Shown here: positions 32,976 through 44,419 of the stretch, piece by piece
How the letters are laid out: each line of letters opens with the position of its first letter
Position numbering within the stretch: the first letter of the stretch is position 1
From: Chlorops oryzae
Lineage: Eukaryota > Arthropoda > Insecta > Diptera > Chloropidae
Reading direction: 5' to 3'
Length of the DNA stretch: 64,000 nucleotides
Assembly: GCA_020466095.1 (NCBI GenBank)
Contig: CM035806.1
Location: 126,381,893-126,445,892, forward strand
Program-made: the position numbers and the translations under genes
Notes under the pieces: model-generated
Told to the model about the DNA's origin: nothing
Databases searched by the model: none
What the model saw: only the letters and a program-made list of their open reading frames with translations

Positions 32976-33873
32976 ATGGGTAAACAAACCATTGGTGTTT
33001 ACGCGACCGCCAGATGGTTAGCTAAATCTGATCTGGCGGTATTTCTTCGAAGGTATTTCAAACTTAGTTTCTTTTGCGCATGCAAATGTATCAGCTTTTT
33101 GGGGGCCCCCGTAAGCTCGGGGCCCGGACATACATATATTGCATTTTTTGGATTTACTATCGAAAGTTTTTTTTTTTTGTTTTAAATGTATTTGGATTGG
33201 ATGCGTTGCGTTCCTTATTTACACGAAAAATCAAATTTGGGTTAAAAAAAAAATATTTCATTTCAACGAGAGGGGCGCATGAAGAGAAATTATGGGGGCT
33301 TTTTGCTCTGTTCGCCATGCTTCATATTTTTCGGGGTCCAATAGGGGTTTGAAATAGGGGCATGATCTGTCGATTGCGATTTACAGCCACAATACCTAAC
33401 GTCAAAAAGTGTAAATTAGATTAGTCGAATTGATACAATAAACCAAGGAACACAAAAAGAAGTGCTGTTACAGAAAGGTGATCTACGTTTTTTGGAGTGC
33501 TAATCAGGAATCTAAAGTCAGAGTTCACTCATCATCCTCAGATTTCGCTCCAGCACCAGCATAGTGGTCTACATATATCGCTATATTAATTGCATATATA
33601 ATGCAAACTATGTATTACTTTTTCTTGAATACTTTTTGACCTCATGCCTCAAATAACTCAGTTCGCAAATCAAAGAACATCAATTGGTCTAGCAGCACGT
33701 TCTACCCAACTTAGATACCTCTTAATGTATTCAACCTTTCGGCTTCGGAAGAGGTACTTACTTTTTGTGAGGGGTTAATGATTCGGAAAAAGACAGCATT
33801 GTTGCTAGCAGGACTACAACGAATAGAAGAGAGAGTGACCGCTGCATTTTACTTCACTTCCAATCTTAGTCTT
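32976..33873. other. No gene seen
   Basis: A GGGGCCCCCGTAAGCTCGGGG-like segment at about 33101-33123 resembles parts of the hAT-like MITE that follows. No gene recognised. Confidence 0.45.
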
Positions 33874-34193
33874 CAGTGGAGCAACTATCGGGGGAGTCAG
33901 GTGTGACAATCTCCCGGGCCCGTAAACCAGGGGGCCCCACGCACTTGTGTCAACCGAAAGATATTTTTAAATATCGAACTATATTTTTCTCCCACATATT
34001 TCAATCAAATTCTAGTATTTATGAACGGGCCCTCGATACATCTAGATGTATTCTTACCTATTAATTCGTTTTTATATTTAAAATAACCATTATAATACAT
34101 GTTGGTCTTTTTTTTTTTTTAATTTGGCATGGATAGAGGAGGGCCCCCGAAAAAAAATTTTCCCGGGCCCCGCAAGGTGAAGTTACGCCACTG
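33874..34193. mobile_element. hAT-like MITE with GGGCCC-rich subterminal regions
   Basis: The left end CAGTGGAGCAACTATCGGGG and the complement of the right end CAGTGGCGTAACTTCACCTT are similar inverted repeats. Both subterminal regions contain CCCGGGCCCG-type blocks. The 8-bp flanks TTAGTCTT and CTAGTCCT agree at 6 of 8 positions, consistent with a decayed hAT duplication. Confidence 0.55.
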
Positions 34194-35294
34194 CTAGTCC
34201 TCCTATTTTACAGAGCTGTCTGAGCTTAAATTGTTGGTGTATGCAATGAGCGTACATGATATTGGATACTCTTAAGCCGATTTATTTATCGAGACATTTG
34301 CAAACACAAACAAAAAAAAAAAAAAATCACTTACAGAGGTGAATTTTCGAATTTCTTTTGAAGCTTTGAGCACAAATCGACTTAGAAATTCGATATGCCA
34401 AAGGATCAGAAACTCAAAAGGAGATTACTCCAAGTCCTGGCATGTATGCCCCAAAAGCCGTTCAAGGTCGAATTTGGGAATAATTTTAAACGAAGATTTT
34501 ACGCTTCGCTTTGAAACTGGTACTCAATGAATTCGAAATCGAAATAATAAAAATAGAAAAAAAGAAACTTTTCCCTTTCTAATTCACACAAAAAAGAAAA
34601 TAAATTAATCATAATTCTGTCATTTCATGATACCAACACCATCACGCACCCACGACCACACCAGCGCCCCCACACGCCATAAAGCTTCTTAAGACGTAAT
34701 GACAAATTTCATTCGGAAAAGTGCTTTTTTCCGACATTTTCCCCTTTTTTTCTAAACGGCCACAACGATACCGACAAAAAACAAATTATGGGCCAACACA
34801 ATCAAACCGAGCCGCGAAAGCAGCATGTATTCTGGAGTGTATATTTGTTGGACGGGACGGGAACGGGACGGGACGGGACGGACGGAACAAAGGGCCAAGT
34901 TGTACAAGTGCGTTAAAGCCACTTTTCGATGACGGAAACGGGATCGGTGAGAAACAAAAAGAATAAAGAACACAATGAAATTACCATAATTTCATAAAAA
35001 TAGGAGTGCAATTAGAAAAAAAGAACTACAATGAGCAGTATCAGTGGTGGGAGCACCCTATGTAGACCATATCTTAATGAATAGTGCAGACCACCAAAAC
35101 CACCACCGTCAAGACAAGAGCTATCCAAATTTTTTTGTATATTCATTTCTTACGAAAAAGCTTCACTAAAGCGGGAAAGAATTTTTGTGTTTTTACTGCA
35201 TTTATATCTTCCGGAACATTCTCACATGCAAGAGGAGCTATTTCACAAAATTTTCTTTTTCCCTCTCCGTCTATTGTTTTATCTTGCTGCCCCG
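34194..35294. other. No gene seen
   Basis: A GGGAC tandem run (GGACGGGAC...) lies at about 34852-34888. Frames up to 81 residues are unconvincing. Confidence 0.45.
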
Positions 35295-35708
35295 CTCGCT
35301 ACCTCTCTCGCTACCTCTCTCGCTACCTCTCTCGCTGCCTCTCTCGATGCCTCTTTCGTTACCTCTTTCGCAACCCCTCTCGATATCTTTCTCCCTTTCT
35401 CTCTCGCTACCTATTTCGCTACCTCTCTCGATATCTCTCTTCCTTTCTCTCTCGCTACATCTCTCGCTAAATCTCTCGCTACATCTCTCGCTACATCTCT
35501 CGCTACATCTCTCGCTACATCTCTCGCTACATCTCTCGATACCTCTCTCGCTATCTTTCTCGCTACCTCTCTCGCTACCTCTCTTGATATCTCTCTCCCT
35601 TTCTCTCTCGCTACCTCTGTCGATACCTCTCTCGATATCTTTCTCCCTTTCTCTCTCGCTACCTATCTCGCTACCTCTCTCGATACCTCTCTCGCTACCT
35701 CGCTACCT
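35295..35708 (+). repeat. 12-bp tandem array CTCTCGCTACCT
   Basis: About 34 units of CTCTCGCTA(C/A)(C/A)T with variants such as GATATCTTTCTC. Because 12 is a multiple of 3, all three frames are open and give long S/L/Y frames (up to 184 residues). These are not genes. Confidence 0.92.
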
Positions 35709-36305
35709 CACTAATTCCCTTTCTCGCCCTCTTTCTTGATCTCGCTTTCTCCCAAATTCTCTTTCCGACCCAACATCAATGGCTTCACTCAAACCTCACA
35801 ATATTCATTACGGTCTCCTGTATAATTAACCCGATTCATTTCTCATACGTCATAATTTAAGGTTTTTCATTGTAATTTAACTCATGCGTAAATACAAACA
35901 AGAAAAATTCGTCCCTTTTTAAATTTTCCACCTTTGGAAAAGGAAACCTTATTGGAAAAATTTTATCTTTCTTGGATTTCTTCTTCGAAATTAAGCAATT
36001 GAAAGCATGCAAATGTACATCACTAGGTTAAGGATAAAAGCCCTTTTTGAATGAAGGAAATGCAGCAGAATAGAACAAATCGGAACAGAACGGAACAAAA
36101 CGGAATGGAACGGAGCCGAACGCAGCGCTTGCACATCGGCCGTTAAAGAACGCGTGGCGCGCGTATCAATTCTCAGTCATGCAATCAATATTTTTCTTTT
36201 TCATTTAAAAACACTACAGACTGTATTTACATACATACATACGTATTTACATCGAAAATATATCCAAACTTCTCGTTCTCATTTTCTCTCTTTCACACTC
36301 AATAA
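35709..36305. other. No gene seen; GGAAC run
   Basis: A GAACGGAAC-type run at about 36071-36123 and ACATACAT repeats near 36229-36242. Nothing else recognised. Confidence 0.5.
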
Positions 36306-37197
36306 TAAGGAGGGGGCGATTTCAATTTTTTTCGACCACTGTCAGCAGAAATACCCGCACTCGTACTCGTTGCGTGTGAAAATTGCTTGCGTGCACAAGT
36401 GCTACTTTTCCATTATCAACAACAACAAAAATAAAATCACTGAAGTCGGCAGATTTGTGTGTGTTTTTCAAACTATTTTATGTACGGAAACATTTATATT
36501 GGCTAACGCTATTAAAAATGCTCAAAGCGAAGGCTTCGCCTTAATTAACTTAATGAGTTATTATACAATATTTGAAAAGATTTGATGCAATTTTTTCTCT
36601 TTTCTTAATTTTCATTTTTTTCTGATTTTTTTTGGGTAATTTTTAACCGCCTAAAATAGAAATATGGCACTTTACGGAAATAAAAATACATTTTCATAAC
36701 ACCCGCTTCAATTGTTAATGCAACGACAAAAAACAAAAAAAAAAAAAAAACTCTCATGCGAGTTGAAAGTAGCGTTTTATGTTGTGATTATATCTGAACA
36801 TAACTGTCCGTGATCATTTCTACGTCATAAAATTTTAAGTCGATTATAAAGCCTGAAATCCACTATAGAGTTTTTTACGTAGAGAAAGGAGTGTTGAGAA
36901 TCTATCATTGTTATGTACACTGAAGACCGTTTCTACAACTGTACAGCCCTACATAGAGCTACCGTCGAGATACTTTTGCAGTGTACACAGTCGTGGAGCA
37001 CATAGTATAGCTATATGTTATATAGTTACTCTAAATATGTTGACGGAAGCTCTACGTAAAACTGTAAAATTGTAGAGACGGTCTTCAGTGTACATAACAA
37101 AGTTAGATTCTCAACACTCCTTTTTCTACGTAAAAAAAACTCTATAGTGGATTTCAGGGTTAAGATATTATGATTGTACAGTATGGAAAGTTTTCAC
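36306..37197 (+). repeat. Direct duplication of about 0.9 kb, copy 1
   Basis: From 'aggagggggcg' to 'gtacagtatggaaagttttca' this segment is repeated almost base for base at 37766-38663. Both copies contain the same palindromic MITE at the same internal position, so the duplication happened after the MITE inserted. A 60-70 residue frame in each copy (with CTEC/NAIKNAQSEGFALINLMS) is duplicated but not recognisable. Confidence 0.85.
36852..37158. mobile_element. Palindromic MITE (CCTGAAATCCACTATAGAG ends), copy 1
   Basis: Arms of about 100 bp: from CCTGAAATCCACTATAGAG through 'gtacactgaagaccgt' at left, with the complement at right. The centre holds GTGTACACAGTCGTGGAGCA. No clear target duplication. 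Superfamily unknown. Confidence 0.7.
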
Positions 37198-37765
37198 TTC
37201 CCCAATAGAACATTGTGATATTCATAACATGATATCAGGATATTCCCGCAAAATGAAGAAATTTTTATAGCATACGTTGCTGTACTATCATGATATCAAT
37301 TATTAATAAATTGTGCGTATTTAAATGAAACATGAACCGACTCTATTTTGATCAAGGTATGAGTAAGACATAAATATACAGGCATGCCATCATACAATGA
37401 ACTCAAGACATACCGCAAAATGAAGAATGTTTGATAAAAATAATTGGTTGCATTATATGAGATCAAAAATATATCGAGTTGAATAATTTTCATGATTCGA
37501 AATTGCAATCCTATAAAGAAATTATGTTCGGATTTGAAATTGTAGCGAATATTCCTTCAAGAAATGATACACAACATGCCGTGTATATGAAGAAAAAATG
37601 AGTTCAATAAATGTCTCCATATGATCAACAATTTGATGACAGTTGTATTCCTCAAAATATTTATTTCAAAACTACACCAAACTCACTTGATGTTTTTGAA
37701 TTCATTTTCATAGTATCTGTCATTTATAAAACTCACAAGCATTAGCAGTTTTTTCTTTCGTCATA
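37198..37765. other. Spacer between the duplicated blocks
   Basis: AT-rich, with two degenerate copies of a CCGCAAAATGAAGAA block at about 37245 and 37410. Not part of the duplication. Confidence 0.5.
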
Positions 37766-38663
37766 ATAGGAGGGGGCGTTCATTTTTCGACCACTGTCAG
37801 CAGAAATACCCGCACTCGTACTCGTTGCGTGTGAAAATTGCTTGCGTGCACAAGTGCTACTTTTCCATTATCAACAACAACAAAAATAAAATCACTGAAG
37901 TCGGCAGATTTGTGTGTGTTTTTCAAACTATTTTATGTACGGAAACATTTATATTGGCTAACGCTATTAAAAATGCTCAAAGCGAAGGCTTCGCCTTAAT
38001 TAACTTAATGAGTTATTATACAATATTTGAAAAGATTTGATGCAATTTTTTCTCTTTTCTTAATTTTCATTTTTTTCTGATTTTTTTTTGGGTAATTTTT
38101 AACCGCCTAAAATAGAAATATGGCACTTTACGGAAATAAAAATACATTTTCATAACACCCGCTTCAATTGTTAATGCAACGACAAAAAACAAAAAAAAAA
38201 AAAAAAAAAAAACTCTCATGCGAGTTGAAAGTAGCGTTTTATGTTGTGATTATATCTGAACATAACTGTCCGTGATCATTTCTACGTCATAAAATTTTAA
38301 GTCGATTATAAAGCCTGAAATCCACTATAGAGTTTTTTACGAAGAGAAAAAAATGTAGAGTGTACAAAATCTACCTTTTTTGTGTACACTGAAGACCGTT
38401 TCTACAACTGTACAGCCCTACATAGAGCTACCGTCGAGATACTTTTGCAGTGTACACAGTCGTGGAGCACATAGTATAGCTATATGTTATATAGTTACTC
38501 TAAATATGTTGACGGAAGCTCTACGTAAAACTGTAAAATTGTAGAGACGGTCTTCAGTGTACATAACAAAGATAGATTCTCAACACTCCTTTCTCTACGT
38601 AAAAAACTCTATAGTGGATTTCAGGTTTACGATATTATGATTGTACAGTATGGAAAGTTTTCA
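37766..38663 (+). repeat. Direct duplication of about 0.9 kb, copy 2
   Basis: Second copy of 36306-37197, offset by about 1,460 bp, with a longer poly-A run and a 30-40 bp patch of unrelated sequence in the left arm of the enclosed MITE. Confidence 0.85.
38314..38625. mobile_element. Palindromic MITE, copy 2
   Basis: Same ends as 36852-37158, but the left arm between about 38340 and 38385 reads GAAGAGAAAAAAATGTAGAG and so on, and no longer pairs with the right arm. The right arm is intact. Confidence 0.7.
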
Positions 38664-38804
38664 TTTTTATACTAAAATAAACAGCCCTATTTTAAATTAA
38701 TAGGCCCCGGAAATTTTTCCCCACAAATTTTTCTCGGCGGAAAAAGGAAGTGCTCTAAACGTCAATAAAAAACAATTCCGCCTTTCATACATAGTCCTCC
38801 TCGA

Positions 38805-39014
38805 GGCCCAACCTACTTGTGTACCAAATTTTGACGAGATCGGTCCAGCCGTTTGGCAGGAGATCCGACCACAGACGGACGGATATATCTAAATCGGTTC
38901 AGTTTTCCTGATCAAGAATATATAGGTATATTTGTCCATATCTACGTTGCTTAGTTGTAGCTGTTACAAGATCCGCACAAAACTAATATAACCTGCTTAC
39001 GCTGGATATAAAAA
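38805..39014 (-). mobile_element. DINE-like type A fragment (5' part)
   Basis: TGTGTACCAAATTTTGACGA, the GAGATCCGACCACAGACGGA block, the CTGTTACAAGATCCGCACAA block and a terminus complementary to TTTTTATATCCAGCGTAAGC. The internal 127-bp units and the 3' hairpin are missing. Similar to the diverged copy at 2949-3862. Confidence 0.7.
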
Positions 39015-39462
39015 GGTGATGAAGAGTTTTTTTTTGCAAATCCGCAGGGAAAAACTCCCCGGGAATATTTCGAATCGGACTGAAAATAAAATAAAATTTT
39101 TCTGCTACGGTTCGAAAGGATTCTTAAGCAATCGATTTATTTACGATGGAAACGAGCAAGAGAGTCCAAACTGAACGCATCATAGCATTTAAAGACTTCC
39201 GGATCTGTGAGAGCTATTCACGAAAGAGACCTGTCCTGAGTTAGGAGCAAAAAATTTTCGACTCTCAAGAGATATTTTCGGATGAGAAAGCGAATTTCGT
39301 CTGATTGCCTCGCTTCGACTTGATCGCCGCCATGACACTCGAAATGTTCTGGAAGGACCCTATGAATTTCTCAAAATATTGTATACATACATATGTATAT
39401 TCATTTATATTCGTGTCCAATATTCACTGTAAATATATACTATATACATACATATATGTACA
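39015..39462. other. No gene seen
   Basis: AT-rich spacer with ACATACATATGTA motifs. Nothing recognised. Confidence 0.5.
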
Positions 39463-39729
39463 ATGCACATCAAAGCATTTTTCGAGCCTATTGTTACTTT
39501 ATTAATTGATATTGCACGCGTTTGTCCGAGGTGTTTTTGCAATTGCTGCTCCAAACTGCTAACTCCGCCAGCAGATAAAGAAGGAGGAGGAGGAGGAGCG
39601 AGCTCCGTTCAATCGCCAAAGAGCTACACTCCTACTTTGACTTGTCCAGCGGTAGTGGAAGTTTATAAGTCACTTCAGATGCAGATACGAGAAATCGACG
39701 GCGGCACGACATCTAACGACTTCTTGTAA
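39463..39729 (+). CDS. Possible coding exon, unrecognised
   Basis: 88 codons including a Cys-rich segment (RVCPRCFCNCCSKLL), a short glycine run (from GGAGGAGGA repeats), then SYTPTLTCPAVVEVYKSLQM and a polar end (TTSNDFL) before TAA. The second half has balanced composition and synonymous sites richer in G/C than the AT-rich surroundings, which is why I list it. No splice acceptor that I would trust precedes it, and I do not recognise a family. It could be the last exon of a gene running into this window, or chance. Confidence 0.2.
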   Translation: MHIKAFFEPIVTLLIDIARVCPRCFCNCCSKLLTPPADKEGGGGGASSVQSPKSYTPTLTCPAVVEVYKSLQMQIREIDGGTTSNDFL

Positions 39730-39990
39730 AACGCCCAAAATATTTTCCTTTCCTCTAGTTTTTATTATTTCTACCTACGTTTGTTGTTTCTCTGCCAGTT
39801 CTCCCGTCCATTCGCCCGTTTGACATTAACCGAGACACAATCGCGACAAAATCGATAGTTGGAAAACTGTCGAAAGCTCATGAGAAAGACCAAAAATTAT
39901 TTAATTCCATTTGTAATTTATTGTTTCGAATTGTTTGAACATAAATTCGCGCTTAATTAAGTCGGCATATGCTCGTGCAATGAACATTAA

Positions 39991-40831
39991 CCCAATAAAC
40001 ACAAAAACGATAACGGGTTCGAATCGAATTCGAATCGAATTTATAGAGCGCGAATCGCATTCAACGAATTCGATAAAAAAGCGAGCTCGAGGCGAGCTCG
40101 TTGCAAACGTTTCGAATTCTTATCGCATTTTCTCTTCGAATCGAATTCGAATCGAACGCAAAATACGATAAAAGCGCGATATCGCGAAAATTGCCTTCCG
40201 CGATTCGAATTCGATTCGAATTCTTTAAAATATTTATGTTTAGTGCGCACGAAACTTTAATTCTCGAAAGTAGTTTTGTTAATTTGTTTCCAAATCGCAA
40301 GGCTTTCGTGGTAAATATAGAATCAAGCTAAACTTATAAACGAAAAAAAGTCATTCATTTCAATTCGGCGAAGACGGCGTAATGGGTAAGCAGACGAGAA
40401 ATATGACTAGAAATCAAGAGGTTCGGTGTTCAAATCCCACAGCCGGTGGATTCAAAAACGTGGTTACCAGCATTAACCGTTTTTAAAAATTTTTTTTATA
40501 CCGAAAATACTCTTATAATAAGACTGTTATTTGAATTTTACATTAAATATAAAAATTAATGATTTTTTTTGCTAATCGAATATGATAGAAAATTCGACAA
40601 AAAGGCGAATCGAATATGATAAAAAAAATTCGTATAAAGCGCGATAGCAAAACGATAGTAAAATACGAATCGCGCGCGATTCGTAAACGATAAAAAATGC
40701 GATAAAAATATGAATCGCGTAAAAAGGTGACTCCCTCACGAATTCGAATTCGATTCGAGCTCGCCGCGAAGAGTTTGCACGTCAAAACGAATTCGATTCG
40801 AATTCGATTCGAACTCGTTGTGCTTATTGGG
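39991..40831. mobile_element. CCCAATAA-ended element rich in TTCGAATCGAATTC
   Basis: The left end CCCAATAAACACAA and the complement of the right end CCCAATAAGCACAA are inverted repeats, each followed within a few bases by TTCGAATCGAATTCGAATCG. The palindromic word GAATTCGAATC and ATGCGATAAAA-like words recur over 40018-40225 and 40575-40815. A tRNA-Ser-like SINE is inserted near the middle. No coding capacity. Superfamily not determined. Confidence 0.6.
40373..40510 (+). ncRNA. tRNA-Ser(AGA)-like SINE
   Basis: An A box-like GGCGTAATGGGTAAG (40376-40390), an anticodon arm TGACTAGAAATCA (40404-40416) identical to the conserved arm of tRNA-Ser(AGA), and a B box-like GTGTTCAAATCCCAC (40426-40440). 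A T-rich tail follows. The acceptor stem is not complete, so it is tRNA-derived, not a tRNA gene. Confidence 0.6.
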
Positions 40832-41335
40832 AATATATACATTTGTTCACACACACACACACACACAACAAAAGCGTTCGCGTTGTGAAGGCGATGTCGC
40901 AATGTTAATGCTGCACCTACTTTGACAGGTACCAATTTGCATGCCCCCCTCTAATATTTTCTCTTGTTTTTTTTTCACTATTTCATTCGATATTTCTCAA
41001 GTTTGCAGTTTTTCTGTTGTTTTTTTTTTTCTTCTTGATTTTTGATTTGTTTAGACAAAATTTTATTTTTAAGTCTTTTTGGAGATGTGACGCGACAACT
41101 GTGACGTCATGAAATGTTAATGTCGGAAATGGAAGAGTACTACACCTCAATGCTGATGTTTGAACAATCGAACACATTTATGTACATACTTAGGAAACCC
41201 TTTCTGGAACACCATACATATATTCTTCGTTCGATTTATCTGGGTTAGTCATTCGCGGCAATTGAGAATTTGGATGAACGTCACACTGAACTAATTACTA
41301 GAAAACATTTTTACGACGTCTTTAATCATCAGAAG
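40832..41335. other. No gene seen
   Basis: An AC run at about 40850-40866, then AT-rich spacer. Confidence 0.5.
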
Positions 41336-41835
41336 TAGAGCTGGATAAACAATCGATAGCACTATCGATACTATTGATGGTTTCAAACTATCGAAAATAT
41401 CGAAGGTTTTCTTGAAGATTTTCGACAATTTGGAATCATTGACATTTACTTTTGCTTTGGAAAGGTGGTACTGGCGGTGGCAGAGGGCTTTTTTAGAAAT
41501 GGACAGATTCGTAAAATGCCTTTATTTGGATAAGGGCGACAGTCGCTCGAAAACTAAGCTTTCGATAATCAAAATTATCGAGTATCGAAACTATCGATTG
41601 TTTAGACGATCTATTATCGAAACTATCGATTATTTAGATAATCGAATATTGCCAATTTACAATATCGAAATGATCGATTATTTAGACTATCGATTATTGA
41701 ACCCATCGATTATTTAAAATATCGATTTTGAAACAATCGATTATTTAGAGAATCGATTATTGAGGCGATCGATTATTTCGATAATCGATTATTGAAACTA
41801 TCTACTATCGAACCATCGATATCTCCCCATCTCTA
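41336..41835. mobile_element. ATCGATTAT-rich hAT-like MITE
   Basis: The left end TAGAGCTGGATAAACAATCG and the complement of the right end TAGAGATGGGGAGATATCGA are imperfect inverted repeats of the TAGAGATGGG kind seen in insect hAT elements. The interior is full of ATCGATTATT(T/G)A words with a spacing of about 25-31 bp from 41560 to 41820. No matching 8-bp duplication found. Confidence 0.5.
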
Positions 41836-42655
41836 TCAAACCCATAATTAAAGTAACCCACACATCGTGAAACATCTCCAGAAATTCTGTCTTATGTGTC
41901 CCATTTTACAAACCAAATGAGAATTATAGGCGTCATGCTAATCTGTTTGCACTATGGTTATAAGCAGAGGTGCACAAAGGGTAAGCTCCAGGGTAAAAGA
42001 GCGTAAAAGAGAACATTTTTGCACACGTATAGAAACTGTGAGCGAGAGATGAAAAAGTATAAACGAGGTCGCAATTAAAGCAAAATGCCACTTGTATTCG
42101 AGAACGAAGCGAACAACCGAACGAGCAAAAAAACGAAGTCACGTCAATTTTTCAAATCAGTGCTATGACAAACTTTGCAGAGGCAAGGCATGTGTCGCTC
42201 TGCTTTAATTTTTAAAACTTTTTTCGTATAATTTTTAGTTTTGCTCAGTTAGAGTGCGTTGAGAGCTCAGTATGCTACAGACTATTGTCGAGGTGGGATC
42301 TATGACGCTTGTCGCTTTGTTATTCTCTCGATTTTCTAATTTTATGGCTTTGTTGTACCACTACTATTGCGCATAATGAAAACGGCCTTGTAGTGGTGGT
42401 CACCTCTGGTTATAAGGTATGTATGTAAAATTGATAAAATCACGATCAATTCTTTCGAATACCTATGTATGTACGTGTTAGCACGAATGCAATTCCAAAA
42501 GGGTTAGATGTTAGGTTACTAAGTCTTGCGTTTTTCAAACTAGGTGATGGAATTGTGTTATCGATCAGTTAGGAAAGGAAAAATCAGAACCATTAAGAAC
42601 AAAATTTTTTTCGCTTAAAAGCTTTTATTAAGGCTTCAAAAAAATTATGTAGCTA
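41836..42655. other. No gene seen
   Basis: AT-rich spacer with nothing recognised. Confidence 0.5.
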
Positions 42656-43283
42656 CACAGAGAAAAAAATCAACCAGAAAACTGGTTAAATCAAAAGGAA
42701 AAACATCAAAACGGCTTCAACAAGGAATATTTTTAATTTTAACAATTTTTCTTGTTGAAAAAATAAAAAATTTTCCTTTTGAATCAACCATATTTCAGGT
42801 TGAATTGAAATGATAATTTTCAAAAATGGATTTAAATTTAAATTGTTGAACCAACCAAGGACATAGTTGAAATGACAAGATAATTTTTTTTTAAAATTCA
42901 AAAAAAAAAACCTATCAAGAAGAAATGTCAAAAAAAAATTTTAATTAACGTTGAAAGCAAATGGCCATAGAGCACTCTGCTGAACATGACCCAAAAAATA
43001 GCCATCGGATGGACTTCATCCGAATTTCGTCACTCCGTTTTGGTAACTGCTTTCGCAATGCTTAAAAAGTTCTAAGATGAAACATTCTTATATGTCTTAT
43101 TTTATAAAACAAATAGAATTATACACAACGAAAAAAAATGTAGTTAAACATTTTCCTTTCAATTCAACCAAAAAGTTGTTGACTCAAACATTTTTCTTTT
43201 GAAATTTTTGTTCTGCTGAAAATCAAAAGGACTGTGAATAACAATGCCCCTTTTAAAAAAATCATGGTTACGTTCGCTCAGTG
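42656..43283 (-). mobile_element. CACTGAG-ended MITE, copy 2
   Basis: Reverse-orientation copy of 4334-4946 with the same two ends (left end mutated to CACAGAG), TA next to both ends, and the shared core CAGCAGAGTGCTCTATGGCC (minus strand). 628 bp. No coding capacity. Confidence 0.65.
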
Positions 43284-44411
43284 TATGTATGTATATCGTT
43301 TTTCATCAAAATGTAGGTACTTCTGACTCCGTTTTTGTTTTGTCAGAAACCGATACAGGGTTAATAAAAAGATGAAGAACATGAGTAAATAGGCACTCAA
43401 AAAATTTTTAAAAAATAATTTATGTTTGTTTTTAAAAAATATAATTGCACAACGTTGCATTAAGATAAATAACGTAACGTTTCGTAACGTTAAACTAAAC
43501 ATAACTTTTCTATGTATAAAGTGATCAATTATTGCTAGCAGAATTTTCGATTGCAATTATTCGATGACTGGCGTTCTGTCCCTAGGCATATTTTGTAGTT
43601 GTTGGTGTTGTCTTTGTCGATGTTGCTGTTGCTGTTGTTGTCAGTCGGGTCAAGTCGAAGCCGGCATCATCAGTCAACGTTCAAGTCAAAGGCTAAAAAT
43701 ATTGTAGAAATAAATATTAATGAGCGAAATTTGTGTTTATTTGTGATTATATTATTTACCGATATTGTCGAAAAAAACAGCAATTTAATGGCACAAAATC
43801 GTATGGTTTTTCAATAATTTTTCTTCTCAGGGAAACACGCCTTTTGAAAACTAACAGAAACAACAAACAACAACAACAACAAAAATAGCATAAGAAAAAT
43901 TGCACGTTTGGATTTTATAGAAAAACAATTTGGACATGAGTGCTATCTCAGGTAAAGCTTTAATCATTCAATCTAAGCGCGATTCGAATAGTCGAAGCGG
44001 AGCGGAGCAGAGTGGTGCGGAGTGGGAGTGTCAGTGTTAGTGGATGGGCGGAGAGGCGATTCGAAGGGGTATAAATAAAATCGCATACGCTGAGAGGTCG
44101 TGGCTCAATGCACTCAAGAGTAAGGTGGCTGACTGGCCAGCGAGAGGCATTACATCGAATGTTTATGGCGCGTTTTGTTTCTCCAATTGTTCGAACATTC
44201 ATCCTTATGCGCATGCGCATGCGCAGCTATCATATCATAAGCTATAAGGCGGACCAAATGATAAAATAAAAAAAAAAATAAAAAATACTCGCAATAGTCG
44301 AGAGTCATACAGTCATAGCCAGAGTCGAAGTAGAAGACAAAGTCGGAGTCGGAGTCAGCGCGTCAGAGCCATTACACTATGGAACGAAAATGATGATAAT
44401 TCGTTCAAGTA
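43284..44411. other. No gene seen
   Basis: TGT/TGC repeats near 43600-43640, a GGAGCGGAGC-type run near 43998-44030, and three ATGCGC copies near 44207-44224. No exon recognised. Confidence 0.45.
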
Positions 44412-44419
44412 TACTTTAC

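Noticed and set aside
35185..35739. Overlapping frames of 175-184 residues
   Set aside because: The 12-bp repeat keeps all three frames open.
36306..38663. Direct repeats of ~0.9 kb considered as LTRs of a retrotransposon
   Set aside because: No TG...CA boundaries at both ends, no primer binding site or polypurine tract next to them, no gag/pol between, and both copies share an internal MITE. A plain segmental duplication is simpler.
43995..44030. GGAGCGGAGC-like run and other short GC-rich pentamer runs (also 480-500, 31647-31690, 34852-34888, 36071-36123)
   Set aside because: Simple short tandem repeats with no sign of function.
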